From assembly GCA_045642485.1 (NCBI GenBank), contig JAZUIV010000016.1, positions 1 through 64,000 on the forward strand: a DNA stretch of 64,000 nt. Reading direction: 5' to 3'. The stretch is from Cacconaster sp045642485. Its GTDB lineage: Bacteria > Bacteroidota > Bacteroidia > Bacteroidales > UBA932. A program made the position numbers and the translations under genes. A model generated the notes under the pieces. The model did not search any database and was not told where the DNA came from. It worked only from the letters and a program-made list of their open reading frames with translations. The stretch's first letter is position 1. Each line of letters begins with the position of its first letter. This document shows, piece by piece, positions 42,325 to 52,085 of the stretch.

Positions 42325-43923
42325 ATGAAGAATTTGTCAATTGCACTCATTCTGCTGGCTACATTCGTTCAGGCCGGCGCACAAAGCAAAGAATTCAAGT
42401 TGGGCCAGGCCCTTGAAATACAGAATGCCGTCCTTCAGGAAGTGGCCAGGAGTTATGTCGATAGCGTGGATTTCAGGAAGATGATTGATGCCGGCATCGA
42501 AGCCATGCTCAGCACTCTGGATCCCTATACCGTATATTACCCCGAAGAGGAGGACGAGAGCGTCCAGCTGATGACCACCGGCATCTACGGAGGTGTCGGC
42601 TCCCTTATCAGAAAACTTCCGGGCCAGCCCGTGAAACTGGTCGAACCTTATATCGGTTCCCCCGCTGTGAAAGCCGGACTGGAGCCGGGGGATGAGATAC
42701 TCAAAATCGACGGCGACTCCATCCTGGACCTGACAAGCGAGCAGGCTTCCGAAAGGATGAAGGGGCAGCCCGGAACAACGGTCCGATTCACGGTTGTCAA
42801 GGGTCGCGGAGGCGATACTCTGGACGTTATCGTGACAAGGGAACGTATCCACATCTCCAATGTGGTCTATGCGGGAATGCTGAGGGACACAATAGGCTAT
42901 ATCGCCCTTGACGGATTCACATCCAAAATGCACGAAGAGGTGAAGGCAGAACTCGACATTCTCAAGAAGAAAGGAGCCAAACGCCTTGTCATCGATCTTC
43001 GCGACAACGGAGGAGGGGTGATGGAGGAAGCCATCGACCTGATTTCCCTGTTTGTCCCCAAAGGGACCACAGTTGTCAGTTCGAAAGGTCGGTCTTCCCT
43101 CGATGAGACAAAATATCTCACGACACTCGCACCGGTCGATACGGTGATTCCCCTTATGGTGATGATCAACAGCCTTTCCGCCTCCGCATCTGAAATCTTC
43201 GCCGGTGCCGTGCAGGATCTTGACAGAGGCACGATTGCAGGGAAGAAATCATTCGGCAAAGGACTCATCCAATCCATACGCCCCACCCCCTACAACAGCA
43301 AGGTAAAGGTTACAACCGGTAAATATTATACCCCTAGCGGGCGGTGTGTGCAAGCCATAGACTACAGCCACCGCAACGAGGACGGCAGCGTTGGATTCGT
43401 TCCCGATTCCCTGAAGAAGGAGTTCAAGACCCGCATTGGCCGCAGTGTCTATGACGGAGGAGGCATCACCCCTGACATAGAGGTTGAAAGCCCTGAATAC
43501 AGCCGCACCGCCATCGCCCTAATTGTGGCTGACATAACAGGAGATTTTGCAATTGAATATTATAGGAAGCACCCGTCAATCGCCCCTGCAGAGGAGTTCC
43601 GGATGAGCGACGAAGATTATGAGGATTTTGTAAAATTCGCGGCTTCTCAGGATTTCGACGTGAGAAGCAGTGCCCAGACCGCACTCGACGCGCTGATTAA
43701 AGTGGCGGAAAAGGACAATCTGTACGAAACATACAAACCTGAGATAGATGCTCTTTCCGCCAAACTGAACCTTGACAAGGAAAATTCCCTCCGCGCACGC
43801 AAGGCGGAAATTCTTCCTTTGGTGGAAAAGGAGATTGTGGAGAAATTCTATTTCAACAGGGCAAGCACTGTAGTCTCATTGAGAAACGACCCCCAGCTTG
43901 AAGCAGCCCTAGACAAATGGTAG
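42325..43923 (+). CDS. S41-family C-terminal processing protease
   Basis: 532 residues with a signal peptide (about 1-20), a PDZ domain (about 85-170, with IYGGVGSLI and GLEPGDEILKIDG) and the S41 catalytic core: Ser in NSLSASASEIFAGA and Lys in GKKSFGKGLIQ. It trims periplasmic or outer-membrane proteins. Ends 9 bp from the convergent dnaE. Confidence 0.93.
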   Translation: MKNLSIALILLATFVQAGAQSKEFKLGQALEIQNAVLQEVARSYVDSVDFRKMIDAGIEAMLSTLDPYTVYYPEEEDESVQLMTTGIYGGVGSLIRKLPGQPVKLVEPYIGSPAVKAGLEPGDEILKIDGDSILDLTSEQASERMKGQPGTTVRFTVVKGRGGDTLDVIVTRERIHISNVVYAGMLRDTIGYIALDGFTSKMHEEVKAELDILKKKGAKRLVIDLRDNGGGVMEEAIDLISLFVPKGTTVVSSKGRSSLDETKYLTTLAPVDTVIPLMVMINSLSASASEIFAGAVQDLDRGTIAGKKSFGKGLIQSIRPTPYNSKVKVTTGKYYTPSGRCVQAIDYSHRNEDGSVGFVPDSLKKEFKTRIGRSVYDGGGITPDIEVESPEYSRTAIALIVADITGDFAIEYYRKHPSIAPAEEFRMSDEDYEDFVKFAASQDFDVRSSAQTALDALIKVAEKDNLYETYKPEIDALSAKLNLDKENSLRARKAEILPLVEKEIVEKFYFNRASTVVSLRNDPQLEAALDKW

Positions 43924-43932
43924 CCTCGCTTC

Positions 43933-46900
43933 CTAAAGTTTGATCTCTTTCTTGAGATAGTGCCTCAAGCCGTGCATCTCCAGAAAGTCGTAGAGTTCAA
44001 AACAGGGGTCAGCCTTGATTTCCTTCGATAACATCACCACGCTGTCCTGCTGTCCGTCGTGTGAAAAAAGAATGTCCATATAAAGTCGTGCCTTCCCCTT
44101 GTGGCGCTTCAACTCCCGCGCAAGGTCCTTCCTCAACTCAGGGGAGACTCTGTCAATAGGCATCACTACGTGGAATTCCTTTATGAATTTTTCCTTCAGG
44201 TCAGACAGGAATCCTATTCCCGTAAGCCTCAAATCAAAGGACTCTTTCTCCCCTTCCTTGGCATAACGCTTTCTTGCAGAGCATTTTATCAAAAGGCAAT
44301 GATGTACCTTCGCGTAGCGTATGAAACTCTCATAATCCCTGCTTGAAACGTTGAAACGGTGGCTTCCCGAATAATCCTCGACCGTAAGCCTGAACCAGGG
44401 CTTGTTCTCGCTTTTGGTGAAGAGTTCTTCAACGGCTGTAACCAGTCCCGCAAAATAGAAATCTCTGTTCTGCAAAGTTTTGTCCGAAGAGAGAGATGCT
44501 TCTATCTCCCCTATTTTGGAAAGAGGTGTATCCGCGAATTCATCTATCTCCAGTTTGTATTTGTCAAGAGGATGGGATGACAGGTACATTCCCACAAGTT
44601 CCTTCTCCCTCTTCAGGAATTCTATCTCACTGTATTCGGACACGGAAGGAGGGACAGGTCTCAAAGGCTTGAGTTCCATTGAATCTCCGAAGAGGCTCAT
44701 CCCCGCATCGAAGGAATCGTTCTGGTATTTCGTACCATATTTCACAACAGCATCGAGGAATGTCTCGTCCTTTCCGGCCAGAGGGCAGGCGAACTGGGCG
44801 CGGCTGACATTGCCGAAACTGTCGAACGCACCTGAGAAAACAAGACTCTCCAATGCTTTTCTGTTGATTGAGCCGGCCGGCATCCTCTCCACGAAGTCGA
44901 ACACGTCCCTGAAGGGTCCGCCCTTTCTCCTTTCGGCCACAACAGCCTCGATTATGCTCATTCCGACCCCCTTGATTCCGGCCATTCCGAAACGGACGTT
45001 ACCGTCTTTGTTCACCGTGAACTCAGCCTGGCTCTCGTTGATATCCGGGCTTAGGAGTTTGACCTTCCACTTGCGGCAATCATCCAGCACTTTGGTGATT
45101 TCCTCCATATTGTCGAGGTTACAGCAGAGGTTGGCGGCAAAGAATTCGGCCGGATAGTGGCATTTCAGCCAGGCCGTCTGGTAACTTACCCAGGCGTAGC
45201 AGGTGGCGTGTGACTTGTTGAAGGCGTATTCGGCAAACGCACGCCAGTCCTTCCAGATTTTCTCAAGCACTTCGGAAGGATGCCCGTTCTCCCGGCCTCC
45301 CTCCATAAACTTGCTGTTCAGGCTCTCGAGCACAGTTATCTGCTTCTTTCCCATCGCCTTTCGCAACTTGTCGGCCTCACCCTTGGTGAAACCTGCAAGC
45401 TTCTGAGAAAGCCTCATCACCTGCTCCTGATAGACTGTCACCCCGTATGTCTCCTTGAGGAACTCCTCCATCTCGGGGAGGTCGTAAGTAATCTGCTGGA
45501 CTCCAAGCTTGCGGTCAACGAAATCGGGGATGTAGTCCATAGGGCCGGGGCGGTAGAGGGCATTCATAGCAATCAGGTCCTCAAACCTCTCCGGGTGGAG
45601 CTTCTGGAGCCACTCCCTCATCCCGGGCGACTCGAACTGGAAAATGGAGGTGGTGTCTCCGCGGCTGTAAAGTTCGAAGACTTCCTTGTCCTCCTTGTCG
45701 ATGGCTTCTATATCGATGTCCACCCCGTGAGACTCCTTTATCAGGTCCAGAGCCTTGTGGATGATGGAAAGGGTGTTCAGCCCGAGAAAGTCCATCTTCA
45801 GCAGACCGCACTCCTCTATGTAGTGACCGTCGTACTGCGATGTCCAGACGTCTTTGCCTGTATCCTTGTCCTTGGAGAGGCAGATGGGGATGTAATCACT
45901 CAGGTTGCCAGGTCCGATGATGGTGGCACAGGCGTGCATACCTACTTGGCGCACACTTCCTTCCAGCTGACGGGCATAGTCCAGTACCTCCCTGTTGAGG
46001 TCATTGCCCTCCCTGGAAAGTTCCTCCTGCAGTTCGGGGACGAGACGGAAACAGTTCTCGAGAGTGATTTTCACGTTCTTCTCCTCCACCGTGCCGTCAT
46101 CATTCTTTTTCTTCTCCGAAAGACGGGCGGGAATCAACTTCGAGAGACGGTTCGACTCGTCTATGGAGACGTGGCTGATTCTTGCCACGTCCTTGATGGC
46201 ACCCTTGGCCAGCATAGTGCCGAAAGTGATGACACGGGAAACGTGGTCCAATCCGTATTTCTGCTCCACATATCTGTGGGCAAAGGGAAGATTCTCGAAA
46301 TCCACGTCGATATCGGGCATTGAAACTCTGTCCGGATTGAGAAACCTCTCGAACAGAAGGTCGTAACGGATAGGGTCCAGATTTGTGATTCCCAGGCAAT
46401 AGGCCACGACAGAACCGGCAGCGGAGCCTCTACCGGGACCGACCATATAGCCTGCGTCGCGGGAAGCCCTGATATAGTCCTGAACTATGAGGAAATAATC
46501 CGGGAAGCCCATCTTGCAGATGGTCTTCAGTTCGAAATCTATCCTGCCTCTCTGTTCTTCGTTAAGAGTCTCCCCATATCTTTTTCGGGCTCCTTCGTAG
46601 GTCAGGTGGCAGAGATATGCAACGGACTTGCAGAAATCATCGCCGCGATAGTTCCCCTTCGCGTCATTCTTTCCCACCTCTATGACCTCTGCGTATTTTT
46701 CCAGATGGGTGTCAATCTCCTTGAGGAAGTCCGGTTCGATGTCGAACTTCGGAAGAATGTAGTCGTGGTCTATCTTGTAGGCTTCTATCTTGTCCGCAAC
46801 CTCACAGGTATTGTCCAGAACTTCAGGATGATCGGGGAACAATTCCTCCATCTCCTCCCTGGTCTTGAGATACTCGGCTTTGGTGTAGCGCAGTCTTTCC

Positions 46901-47646
46901 GGGTCGTCAATGTCCGAATTCGTGGTCAGGCATATCAGCCTGTCGTGGGCATCCGCATCCTCCTTCCTTATGAAATGCACATCGTTGGTAGCCACCACCT
47001 TCACTCCGCATTCCTGTGCCAGCGCGAATATGTGAGGATTGACTTTACGCTGACATTCAGGGACATCCTTTGCCTGAGAAACGTCTGTGGGATGAAGCAT
47101 CACCTCAAGGTAATAGTCATCCCCGAACACTTTCTTGTGCCAGAGCACCGCTTCACGTGCGGCATCGATGTCTCCCTCAAGAAGGGCGTGCGGAATCTCA
47201 CCGGCAAGGCAGGCCGAACAGCAGATGAGATTTTCGTGATATTTCTCTATGACCCCGTGAGAGACACGCGGCTTGTAGTACATCCCGCTGACGTGCCCTT
47301 CGGTGCAGATTTTCATCAGGTTGCGGTAGCCGTCGATGTTCTTGGCAAGCAGAATCAGATGGTAATATTTCCTGTGGTCCCTGTCCTTGAGAGTGTGGTC
47401 GTAGTGTCTTGTCACATAGACCTCACATCCGACAAGAGGCTTGACAATCAGGTTCCCTGCCTCATCTTTGTTCTTGTCGTTGAAAGCGTGCTTGAGGAAC
47501 TCCTTCACTCCGTACATATTGCCGTGGTCAGTGATGGCCAGAGCCTTCAGGCCGGTCTCACGGGCACGGGCAAAAAGTTTCCCGATGTCGGAAAGACCGT
47601 CAAGGATAGAATACTGTGTATGGACGTGAAGGTGCGCGAACGACAT
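43933..47646 (-). CDS. dnaE: DNA polymerase III alpha subunit
   Basis: 1237 residues. The N-terminal PHP domain starts FAHLHVHTQYSILDG; the polymerase core has GPGRGSAAGSVVAYCLGI and MPDIDVDF (catalytic Asp pair). An HhH region and a C-terminal OB domain follow. It is the replicative polymerase. It starts 2 bp after the gpmI stop, so the two genes are probably cotranscribed. Confidence 0.98.
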   Translation of the reverse strand: MSFAHLHVHTQYSILDGLSDIGKLFARARETGLKALAITDHGNMYGVKEFLKHAFNDKNKDEAGNLIVKPLVGCEVYVTRHYDHTLKDRDHRKYYHLILLAKNIDGYRNLMKICTEGHVSGMYYKPRVSHGVIEKYHENLICCSACLAGEIPHALLEGDIDAAREAVLWHKKVFGDDYYLEVMLHPTDVSQAKDVPECQRKVNPHIFALAQECGVKVVATNDVHFIRKEDADAHDRLICLTTNSDIDDPERLRYTKAEYLKTREEMEELFPDHPEVLDNTCEVADKIEAYKIDHDYILPKFDIEPDFLKEIDTHLEKYAEVIEVGKNDAKGNYRGDDFCKSVAYLCHLTYEGARKRYGETLNEEQRGRIDFELKTICKMGFPDYFLIVQDYIRASRDAGYMVGPGRGSAAGSVVAYCLGITNLDPIRYDLLFERFLNPDRVSMPDIDVDFENLPFAHRYVEQKYGLDHVSRVITFGTMLAKGAIKDVARISHVSIDESNRLSKLIPARLSEKKKNDDGTVEEKNVKITLENCFRLVPELQEELSREGNDLNREVLDYARQLEGSVRQVGMHACATIIGPGNLSDYIPICLSKDKDTGKDVWTSQYDGHYIEECGLLKMDFLGLNTLSIIHKALDLIKESHGVDIDIEAIDKEDKEVFELYSRGDTTSIFQFESPGMREWLQKLHPERFEDLIAMNALYRPGPMDYIPDFVDRKLGVQQITYDLPEMEEFLKETYGVTVYQEQVMRLSQKLAGFTKGEADKLRKAMGKKQITVLESLNSKFMEGGRENGHPSEVLEKIWKDWRAFAEYAFNKSHATCYAWVSYQTAWLKCHYPAEFFAANLCCNLDNMEEITKVLDDCRKWKVKLLSPDINESQAEFTVNKDGNVRFGMAGIKGVGMSIIEAVVAERRKGGPFRDVFDFVERMPAGSINRKALESLVFSGAFDSFGNVSRAQFACPLAGKDETFLDAVVKYGTKYQNDSFDAGMSLFGDSMELKPLRPVPPSVSEYSEIEFLKREKELVGMYLSSHPLDKYKLEIDEFADTPLSKIGEIEASLSSDKTLQNRDFYFAGLVTAVEELFTKSENKPWFRLTVEDYSGSHRFNVSSRDYESFIRYAKVHHCLLIKCSARKRYAKEGEKESFDLRLTGIGFLSDLKEKFIKEFHVVMPIDRVSPELRKDLARELKRHKGKARLYMDILFSHDGQQDSVVMLSKEIKADPCFELYDFLEMHGLRHYLKKEIKL

Positions 47647-47648
47647 AA

Positions 47649-49166
47649 TTACACGAGAGGGGTTCCTGTCATTTCCGCCGGCTGGGCGATTCCCATAAGT
47701 TTCAGAATGGTAGGGGCTATGTCGGCAAGACGCCCGTCCTTTACCTCCTTCACGTCGTCATCGACCACGATGAACTGCACCTTGTTCAGGGAGTGTGCCG
47801 TATTCGGTGTTCCGTCGGGGTTGACGGCGTTGTCGGCGTTGCCGTGATCCGCAGTGATCAGCACGGTGTAGCCGTTGGCTCTTGCCGTGCGTACAACCTC
47901 GCCCACTGCGCTGTCGATGTAGCGGACAGCAGAACAGATTGCTTCATAGACACCTGTATGGCCTACCATATCGCCGTTGGCGAAGTTGAGAATCACCATA
48001 TCGTGCTTCTGAGTCTGAAGATCGGATATCAGGGCTTCCTTCACCTGGGGAGCGCTCATCTCCGGCTTGAGGTCGTAGGTGGCCACCTTGGGGGAGTTGA
48101 TGAGAATGCGGTCCTCGTTTTCGAATTCCTTCTCACGTCCGCCGTTGAAGAAGAATGTCACGTGGGCATACTTTTCAGTCTCAGCAATGCGGAGCTGCCG
48201 TTTCCCTGCGGCGGCAACCACCTCTCCGAGAGTCTTCTGCACGTTCTCCTTGTCAAACAGGATATGAAGTCCGGTGAATTTGTCATCGTATGGAGTGAGA
48301 CAGCAGTAGTAGAGAGGAACCGTCTTCATTCCGGCCTCGGGCATATCGGTCTGAGTGAGGACATTGGTGATTTCCCTGGCGCGGTCGTTACGGAAATTGA
48401 AGAATATCACGGCATCCCCCTCCTTGATTGTCGCGGTCGGGTTGCCGTCTTCATCCACAATGCAGACAGGCTTGATGAATTCGTCCGTAACACCCTCGTC
48501 GTATGACTCCTGTATCGCCTGGACGGCAGAAAGTGATTTCTTGCCGATACCATTCACCACGAGGTCATAACCTTCCTTTACCCTCTCCCATCTCTTGTCA
48601 CGGTCCATCGTGTAGAAACGTCCGCATACGGAAGCCACCTTTCCTGTGGTAGCCGCCATCCTGCTCTCCAATTCCTCGACGAATCCCTTTCCGCTCTTGG
48701 GGTCGGTGTCACGACCGTCCATCAGGCAGTGTACGAAAACCTTTGGCAGTCCTGCCTTCGCGGCCTCCGCAAGGAATTCATAAAGATGGTTCAAGGAACT
48801 GTGGACTCCCCCGTGTGAGCAAAGACCCATAAAATGAAGCGCACACCCTTTCTCTTTCACATAATCGTACGCTTTTTTTATCTCACTGTTTTCCATCAGG
48901 GTATGAGCCTGACAGGCCATATTTATCTTCACCAGGTCCTGATAGACGATACGGCCGCCACCGATGTTGAGGTGCCCCACTTCAGAGTTGCCCATCTGGC
49001 CGTCAGGAAGGCCGACGTCCTGGCCGCAGGCGGCAAGGTGAGAAAATGGATATTTCGCACGCAAAGCGTCTATTTCAGGCGTTCCGGTAGCATAAATGGC
49101 GTTGGAGCGGTCCTTTTTACCCTCGCCCCATCCGTCCAGGATCATCAACAATACTTTCTTGTTCAT
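47649..49166 (-). CDS. gpmI: 2,3-bisphosphoglycerate-independent phosphoglycerate mutase
   Basis: 505 residues of the alkaline-phosphatase superfamily: LLMILDGWG (metal Asp), the catalytic Ser in QMGNSEVGHLNIG, HFMGLCSHGGVHS and ITADHGNADNAV. It interconverts 3- and 2-phosphoglycerate in glycolysis. Divergent from rnr through overlapping promoters. Confidence 0.97.
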   Translation of the reverse strand: MNKKVLLMILDGWGEGKKDRSNAIYATGTPEIDALRAKYPFSHLAACGQDVGLPDGQMGNSEVGHLNIGGGRIVYQDLVKINMACQAHTLMENSEIKKAYDYVKEKGCALHFMGLCSHGGVHSSLNHLYEFLAEAAKAGLPKVFVHCLMDGRDTDPKSGKGFVEELESRMAATTGKVASVCGRFYTMDRDKRWERVKEGYDLVVNGIGKKSLSAVQAIQESYDEGVTDEFIKPVCIVDEDGNPTATIKEGDAVIFFNFRNDRAREITNVLTQTDMPEAGMKTVPLYYCCLTPYDDKFTGLHILFDKENVQKTLGEVVAAAGKRQLRIAETEKYAHVTFFFNGGREKEFENEDRILINSPKVATYDLKPEMSAPQVKEALISDLQTQKHDMVILNFANGDMVGHTGVYEAICSAVRYIDSAVGEVVRTARANGYTVLITADHGNADNAVNPDGTPNTAHSLNKVQFIVVDDDVKEVKDGRLADIAPTILKLMGIAQPAEMTGTPLV

Positions 49167-49173
49167 ATTTTTA

Positions 49174-49207
49174 TTAAATTTGTGTCAATATAGAAGTGCA
49201 AATTTAA
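49174..49207. promoter_or_regulatory. Facing promoters of gpmI and rnr in an inverted repeat
   Basis: TTAAATTTG (49174-49182) and CAAATTTAA (49199-49207) are inverted copies. The plus-strand box TAAATTTG drives rnr (start near 49189) and the minus-strand box drives gpmI (start near 49192). The two transcripts would start within a few bases of each other and read in opposite directions through each other's promoter. Confidence 0.6.
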
Positions 49208-49214
49208 ACAATAT

Positions 49215-51182
49215 ATGCCAACTAAAAAAGTTAAAAAAATCAAAAAGCCGGCCAGGAAAAGGCGGTTTATGGAGGAGGTGGCGGGAGTGCTTTCGCTCAC
49301 TGCAAGCGGGTTCGGATTCGTGAAGGTGGAGGGATGGGATGAGGACATCTACATACCCTTCAGACAGGTGGGCAAGGCTCTGACAGGAGATACCGTGAAG
49401 GTCGGCATCACGGCACGAAAGACTAGAGGCAGTGACAAAAGAGTGGAAGGCACCATTCTCCACGTCATTGAAAGGAGCGCCAAGCCTCACATCGGGACTC
49501 TGGTTATAAGAGGATCCAGGGCCTGGGCCGTAATCGAGGGCAAAAATATGCCGTATGACATCCGAATCGAGGGCGACATACCTCCTGCACACGGCAAGAA
49601 GGTCTCCGTAATTGTGACCGGTTGGCCCGAAAAAAGTTTCGAACCTGTCGGGCGCATACTCGACGTGCTCGGGACTCCCGGTGAAAACGAGACTGAAATG
49701 CACGCGATTCTTGCGGCATACGATCTCCCTTACCGTTTCGCAGAAGAGGTGGAGAAGGCCGCAGAAGACCTTCCTTCTGAAATTTCAAGGGAGGAACTTG
49801 ACGGGAGGCAGGATTTTCGTCAGGTGACGACCTTCACCATAGACCCCGCGGATGCCAAGGACTTCGATGACGCACTCTCCTTCCGCACCCTTGAGAACGG
49901 CCTTTTCGAGGTCGGTGTCCATATCGCCGATGTCACCCATTACGTCACCCCCGGTTCCATTCTCGACAAGGAGGCCTATGACCGGGGCACCTCCGTCTAT
50001 CTGGTTGACCGCACCGTTCCGATGCTGCCGGAAGCCCTCTCGAACAAACTCTGTTCACTCCGTCCCAACGAGGACAAACTGTGCTACAGCGTCATATTTC
50101 AAATGGATGACAAAGCGAAAGTAAGGGACGTCCAGTTCTGTCACAGTGTAATCAGGTCTGACCACAGGTTCAACTATGAAGAGGCTCAATCCATCATCGA
50201 GGGGGGAGAAGGTCCCCTCTCCACCGAAATCCTCAAACTGCATTCTATTGCCACCTTGCTGAGAAAACGCCGTTTCGAGGCTGGAGCCGTCTCCTTCGAA
50301 AAGCCTGAAATGAAAGTCATAGTAGATGAAAACGGCAAGCCGGTTGACGTCCGCCGCAAGGAATCCGTCGAAAGCAATTTCCTCATAGAGGAGTTTATGC
50401 TGCTGGCCAACCGTTCCGTTGCCGAATTCGTGGCCCGCAAATGCAAGGCTAAAAATCCTACATTCGTCTATCGTATCCACGAGGATCCCAATCCTGAGAA
50501 ATTGGACGCCCTGCGCTCCTTCGCCCGCAATTTCGGGCACAAGCTCGGAGACACCTCCTCCGCGAAAGTCGCATCCAAAAGCCTCAACGCCCTGATTTCC
50601 GCATCCCGCGGGAAACCGGAAGAGAGCGTGCTGCAGATGCTGGCTCTGCGAAGTATGGCCAGAGCCCGCTACTGCACGGACAACGTCGGCCATTACGGTC
50701 TGGCCTTCAAGTACTACACCCACTTCACCTCCCCTATCAGGCGTTATCCCGATATGATGGTCCACCGTCTGCTGGACATCTATTCAGAAGGAGGAAAAAG
50801 TCAGGACAAGACCCTCTACGAGGAGAAATGCCAGTATGCATCGATGCGTGAGCAACTTGCCACCGAGGCCGAGAGGGAGAGCATCAAGTACAAGCTCGTG
50901 GAGTTTATGCAGGATTATGTGGGTCAGGAATTCGACGGTACAATCAGCGGACTGACGGAATGGGGTATTTACGTGGAAATAGAGCCGACCAAAATCGAGG
51001 GTATGGTTTCCCTGCGCGAGGTCACCGAGGACTGGCTGATATTCGACCAGGAGAATTTTGTCACAAGAGCCAAGGCTTCGGGGCGGGTGTTCCGGCTCGG
51101 AGACAAAGTGAGAATCAGGGTTTCAAGAGCGAATCTTGAACAGAAAATCCTGGATTACGAGCTCTTGTGGGAAAGCGAATAA
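49215..51182 (+). CDS. rnr: Ribonuclease R
   Basis: 655 residues: a basic N-terminus (KKVKKIKKPARKRR), cold-shock/OB domains, the RNB catalytic domain with DPADAKDFDDALS (metal-binding Asp residues) and SPIRRYPDMMVHRLL, and a C-terminal S1 domain. It degrades structured RNA 3' to 5'. The 3' end overlaps convergent ispE by 28 bp. Confidence 0.96.
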   Translation: MPTKKVKKIKKPARKRRFMEEVAGVLSLTASGFGFVKVEGWDEDIYIPFRQVGKALTGDTVKVGITARKTRGSDKRVEGTILHVIERSAKPHIGTLVIRGSRAWAVIEGKNMPYDIRIEGDIPPAHGKKVSVIVTGWPEKSFEPVGRILDVLGTPGENETEMHAILAAYDLPYRFAEEVEKAAEDLPSEISREELDGRQDFRQVTTFTIDPADAKDFDDALSFRTLENGLFEVGVHIADVTHYVTPGSILDKEAYDRGTSVYLVDRTVPMLPEALSNKLCSLRPNEDKLCYSVIFQMDDKAKVRDVQFCHSVIRSDHRFNYEEAQSIIEGGEGPLSTEILKLHSIATLLRKRRFEAGAVSFEKPEMKVIVDENGKPVDVRRKESVESNFLIEEFMLLANRSVAEFVARKCKAKNPTFVYRIHEDPNPEKLDALRSFARNFGHKLGDTSSAKVASKSLNALISASRGKPEESVLQMLALRSMARARYCTDNVGHYGLAFKYYTHFTSPIRRYPDMMVHRLLDIYSEGGKSQDKTLYEEKCQYASMREQLATEAERESIKYKLVEFMQDYVGQEFDGTISGLTEWGIYVEIEPTKIEGMVSLREVTEDWLIFDQENFVTRAKASGRVFRLGDKVRIRVSRANLEQKILDYELLWESE

Positions 51183-51919
51183 ATCGCTGAGCCCGAGCCT
51201 GTCATAGCGGCATAGACGGCACCCTGACGGTAGAGATCCTCCTTGTAGGAGGCAAGGGAGGGGTACCTTTCGAAGACACTCTTCTCGAAATCGTTGGTCA
51301 CAGTCCTTCTCCAACTCTCAACAGGTCCGGCAAGAGCCTCTGCAAGAGGTATCTCCGGTCTGCCTGGAGTGACGCCGGCGTATGCCTGTGCCGTCGAGAC
51401 AAACACCTTCTGGGGCCATATCTTTATTTCCAGATTGTCAAGAGCGGGAATGTCGATATCCTTCAGTATCTCCCCTCTGCCACTGGCAGACATCGGCCGA
51501 TTGTAGATGAAGAATGGACAGTCGCTGCCCAGAGCCGAAGCTTCCTGAGCCATCTGCTCCTCAGACAGCCCTATATTGAACAGGGTGTTCAGAGCCTTTA
51601 TCGTGAATGCTGCATCGGAGGACCCTCCCCCAAGACCCGCTCCCGTGGGGATTTTCTTGAAAAGATTAATCCAAACCGGCGGCAGGCCGTATTTCTCCTG
51701 CATCCGGCGGCAGGCTTTCATACAAAGATTGTCATCGTCGGAACAGTCGAGAGCCGCTCCGTAAAGAGTGAACCCCGTCCGTTCGCTGAATACCACTTCC
51801 AAAACGTCATACAGGTCGGGGACCGGGACAAAAACCGTCTCTATGTCGTGGTACCCGTCCTCTCTTTTCGCCACGACATTCAGTCCGAGATTTATCTTTG
51901 CATTGGGGAAAAACAACAT
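51155..51919 (-). CDS. ispE: 4-diphosphocytidyl-2-C-methyl-D-erythritol kinase
   Basis: 254 residues, GHMP-kinase fold: start FPNAKINLGLNVVAKREDGYH, the ATP loop PTGAGLGGGSSDAA and the C-terminal TGSGSAIYSL. It phosphorylates an intermediate of the MEP isoprenoid route, consistent with the polyprenyl synthase nearby. It follows thiL across the 125-bp structured element. Confidence 0.96.
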   Translation of the reverse strand: MLFFPNAKINLGLNVVAKREDGYHDIETVFVPVPDLYDVLEVVFSERTGFTLYGAALDCSDDDNLCMKACRRMQEKYGLPPVWINLFKKIPTGAGLGGGSSDAAFTIKALNTLFNIGLSEEQMAQEASALGSDCPFFIYNRPMSASGRGEILKDIDIPALDNLEIKIWPQKVFVSTAQAYAGVTPGRPEIPLAEALAGPVESWRRTVTNDFEKSVFERYPSLASYKEDLYRQGAVYAAMTGSGSAIYSLSHKSS

Positions 51920-51958
51920 TTTATCCTTTACATTTTGATGTATGGTTATTGTGCCTCC

Positions 51959-52083
51959 TTCGTCGGATTGTCTGTCGCTTGAAAGGACCTAAGCACCCGC
52001 GCTTGATAGCGGGAGGGGCCCAGCGTCAGCTGGGAGGGATGAGCGAAGCGAAGTCCTTACCAAGCGACAGACAATCCGACGAA
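51959..52083. repeat. 125-bp branched inverted-repeat element
   Basis: The ends (51959-51981 and 52061-52083) are perfect 23-bp inverted repeats beginning TTCGTCGGATTGTC. Inside are a second stem AAGGAC/GTCCTT (51983-51988, 52053-52058) and two hairpins: CCCGC-GCTTGATA-GCGGG (51996-52013) and CCCAGC-GTCA-GCTGGG (52019-52034). It has no reading frame of its own. It looks like a MITE-like or structured-RNA element lying between thiL and ispE. Confidence 0.85.
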
Positions 52084-52085
52084 CA

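Noticed and set aside
45280..47847. Long plus-strand frames (about 347 and 413 codons) opposite dnaE
   Set aside because: dnaE is full length and convincing on the minus strand; the antisense products show no domain and no start signals.
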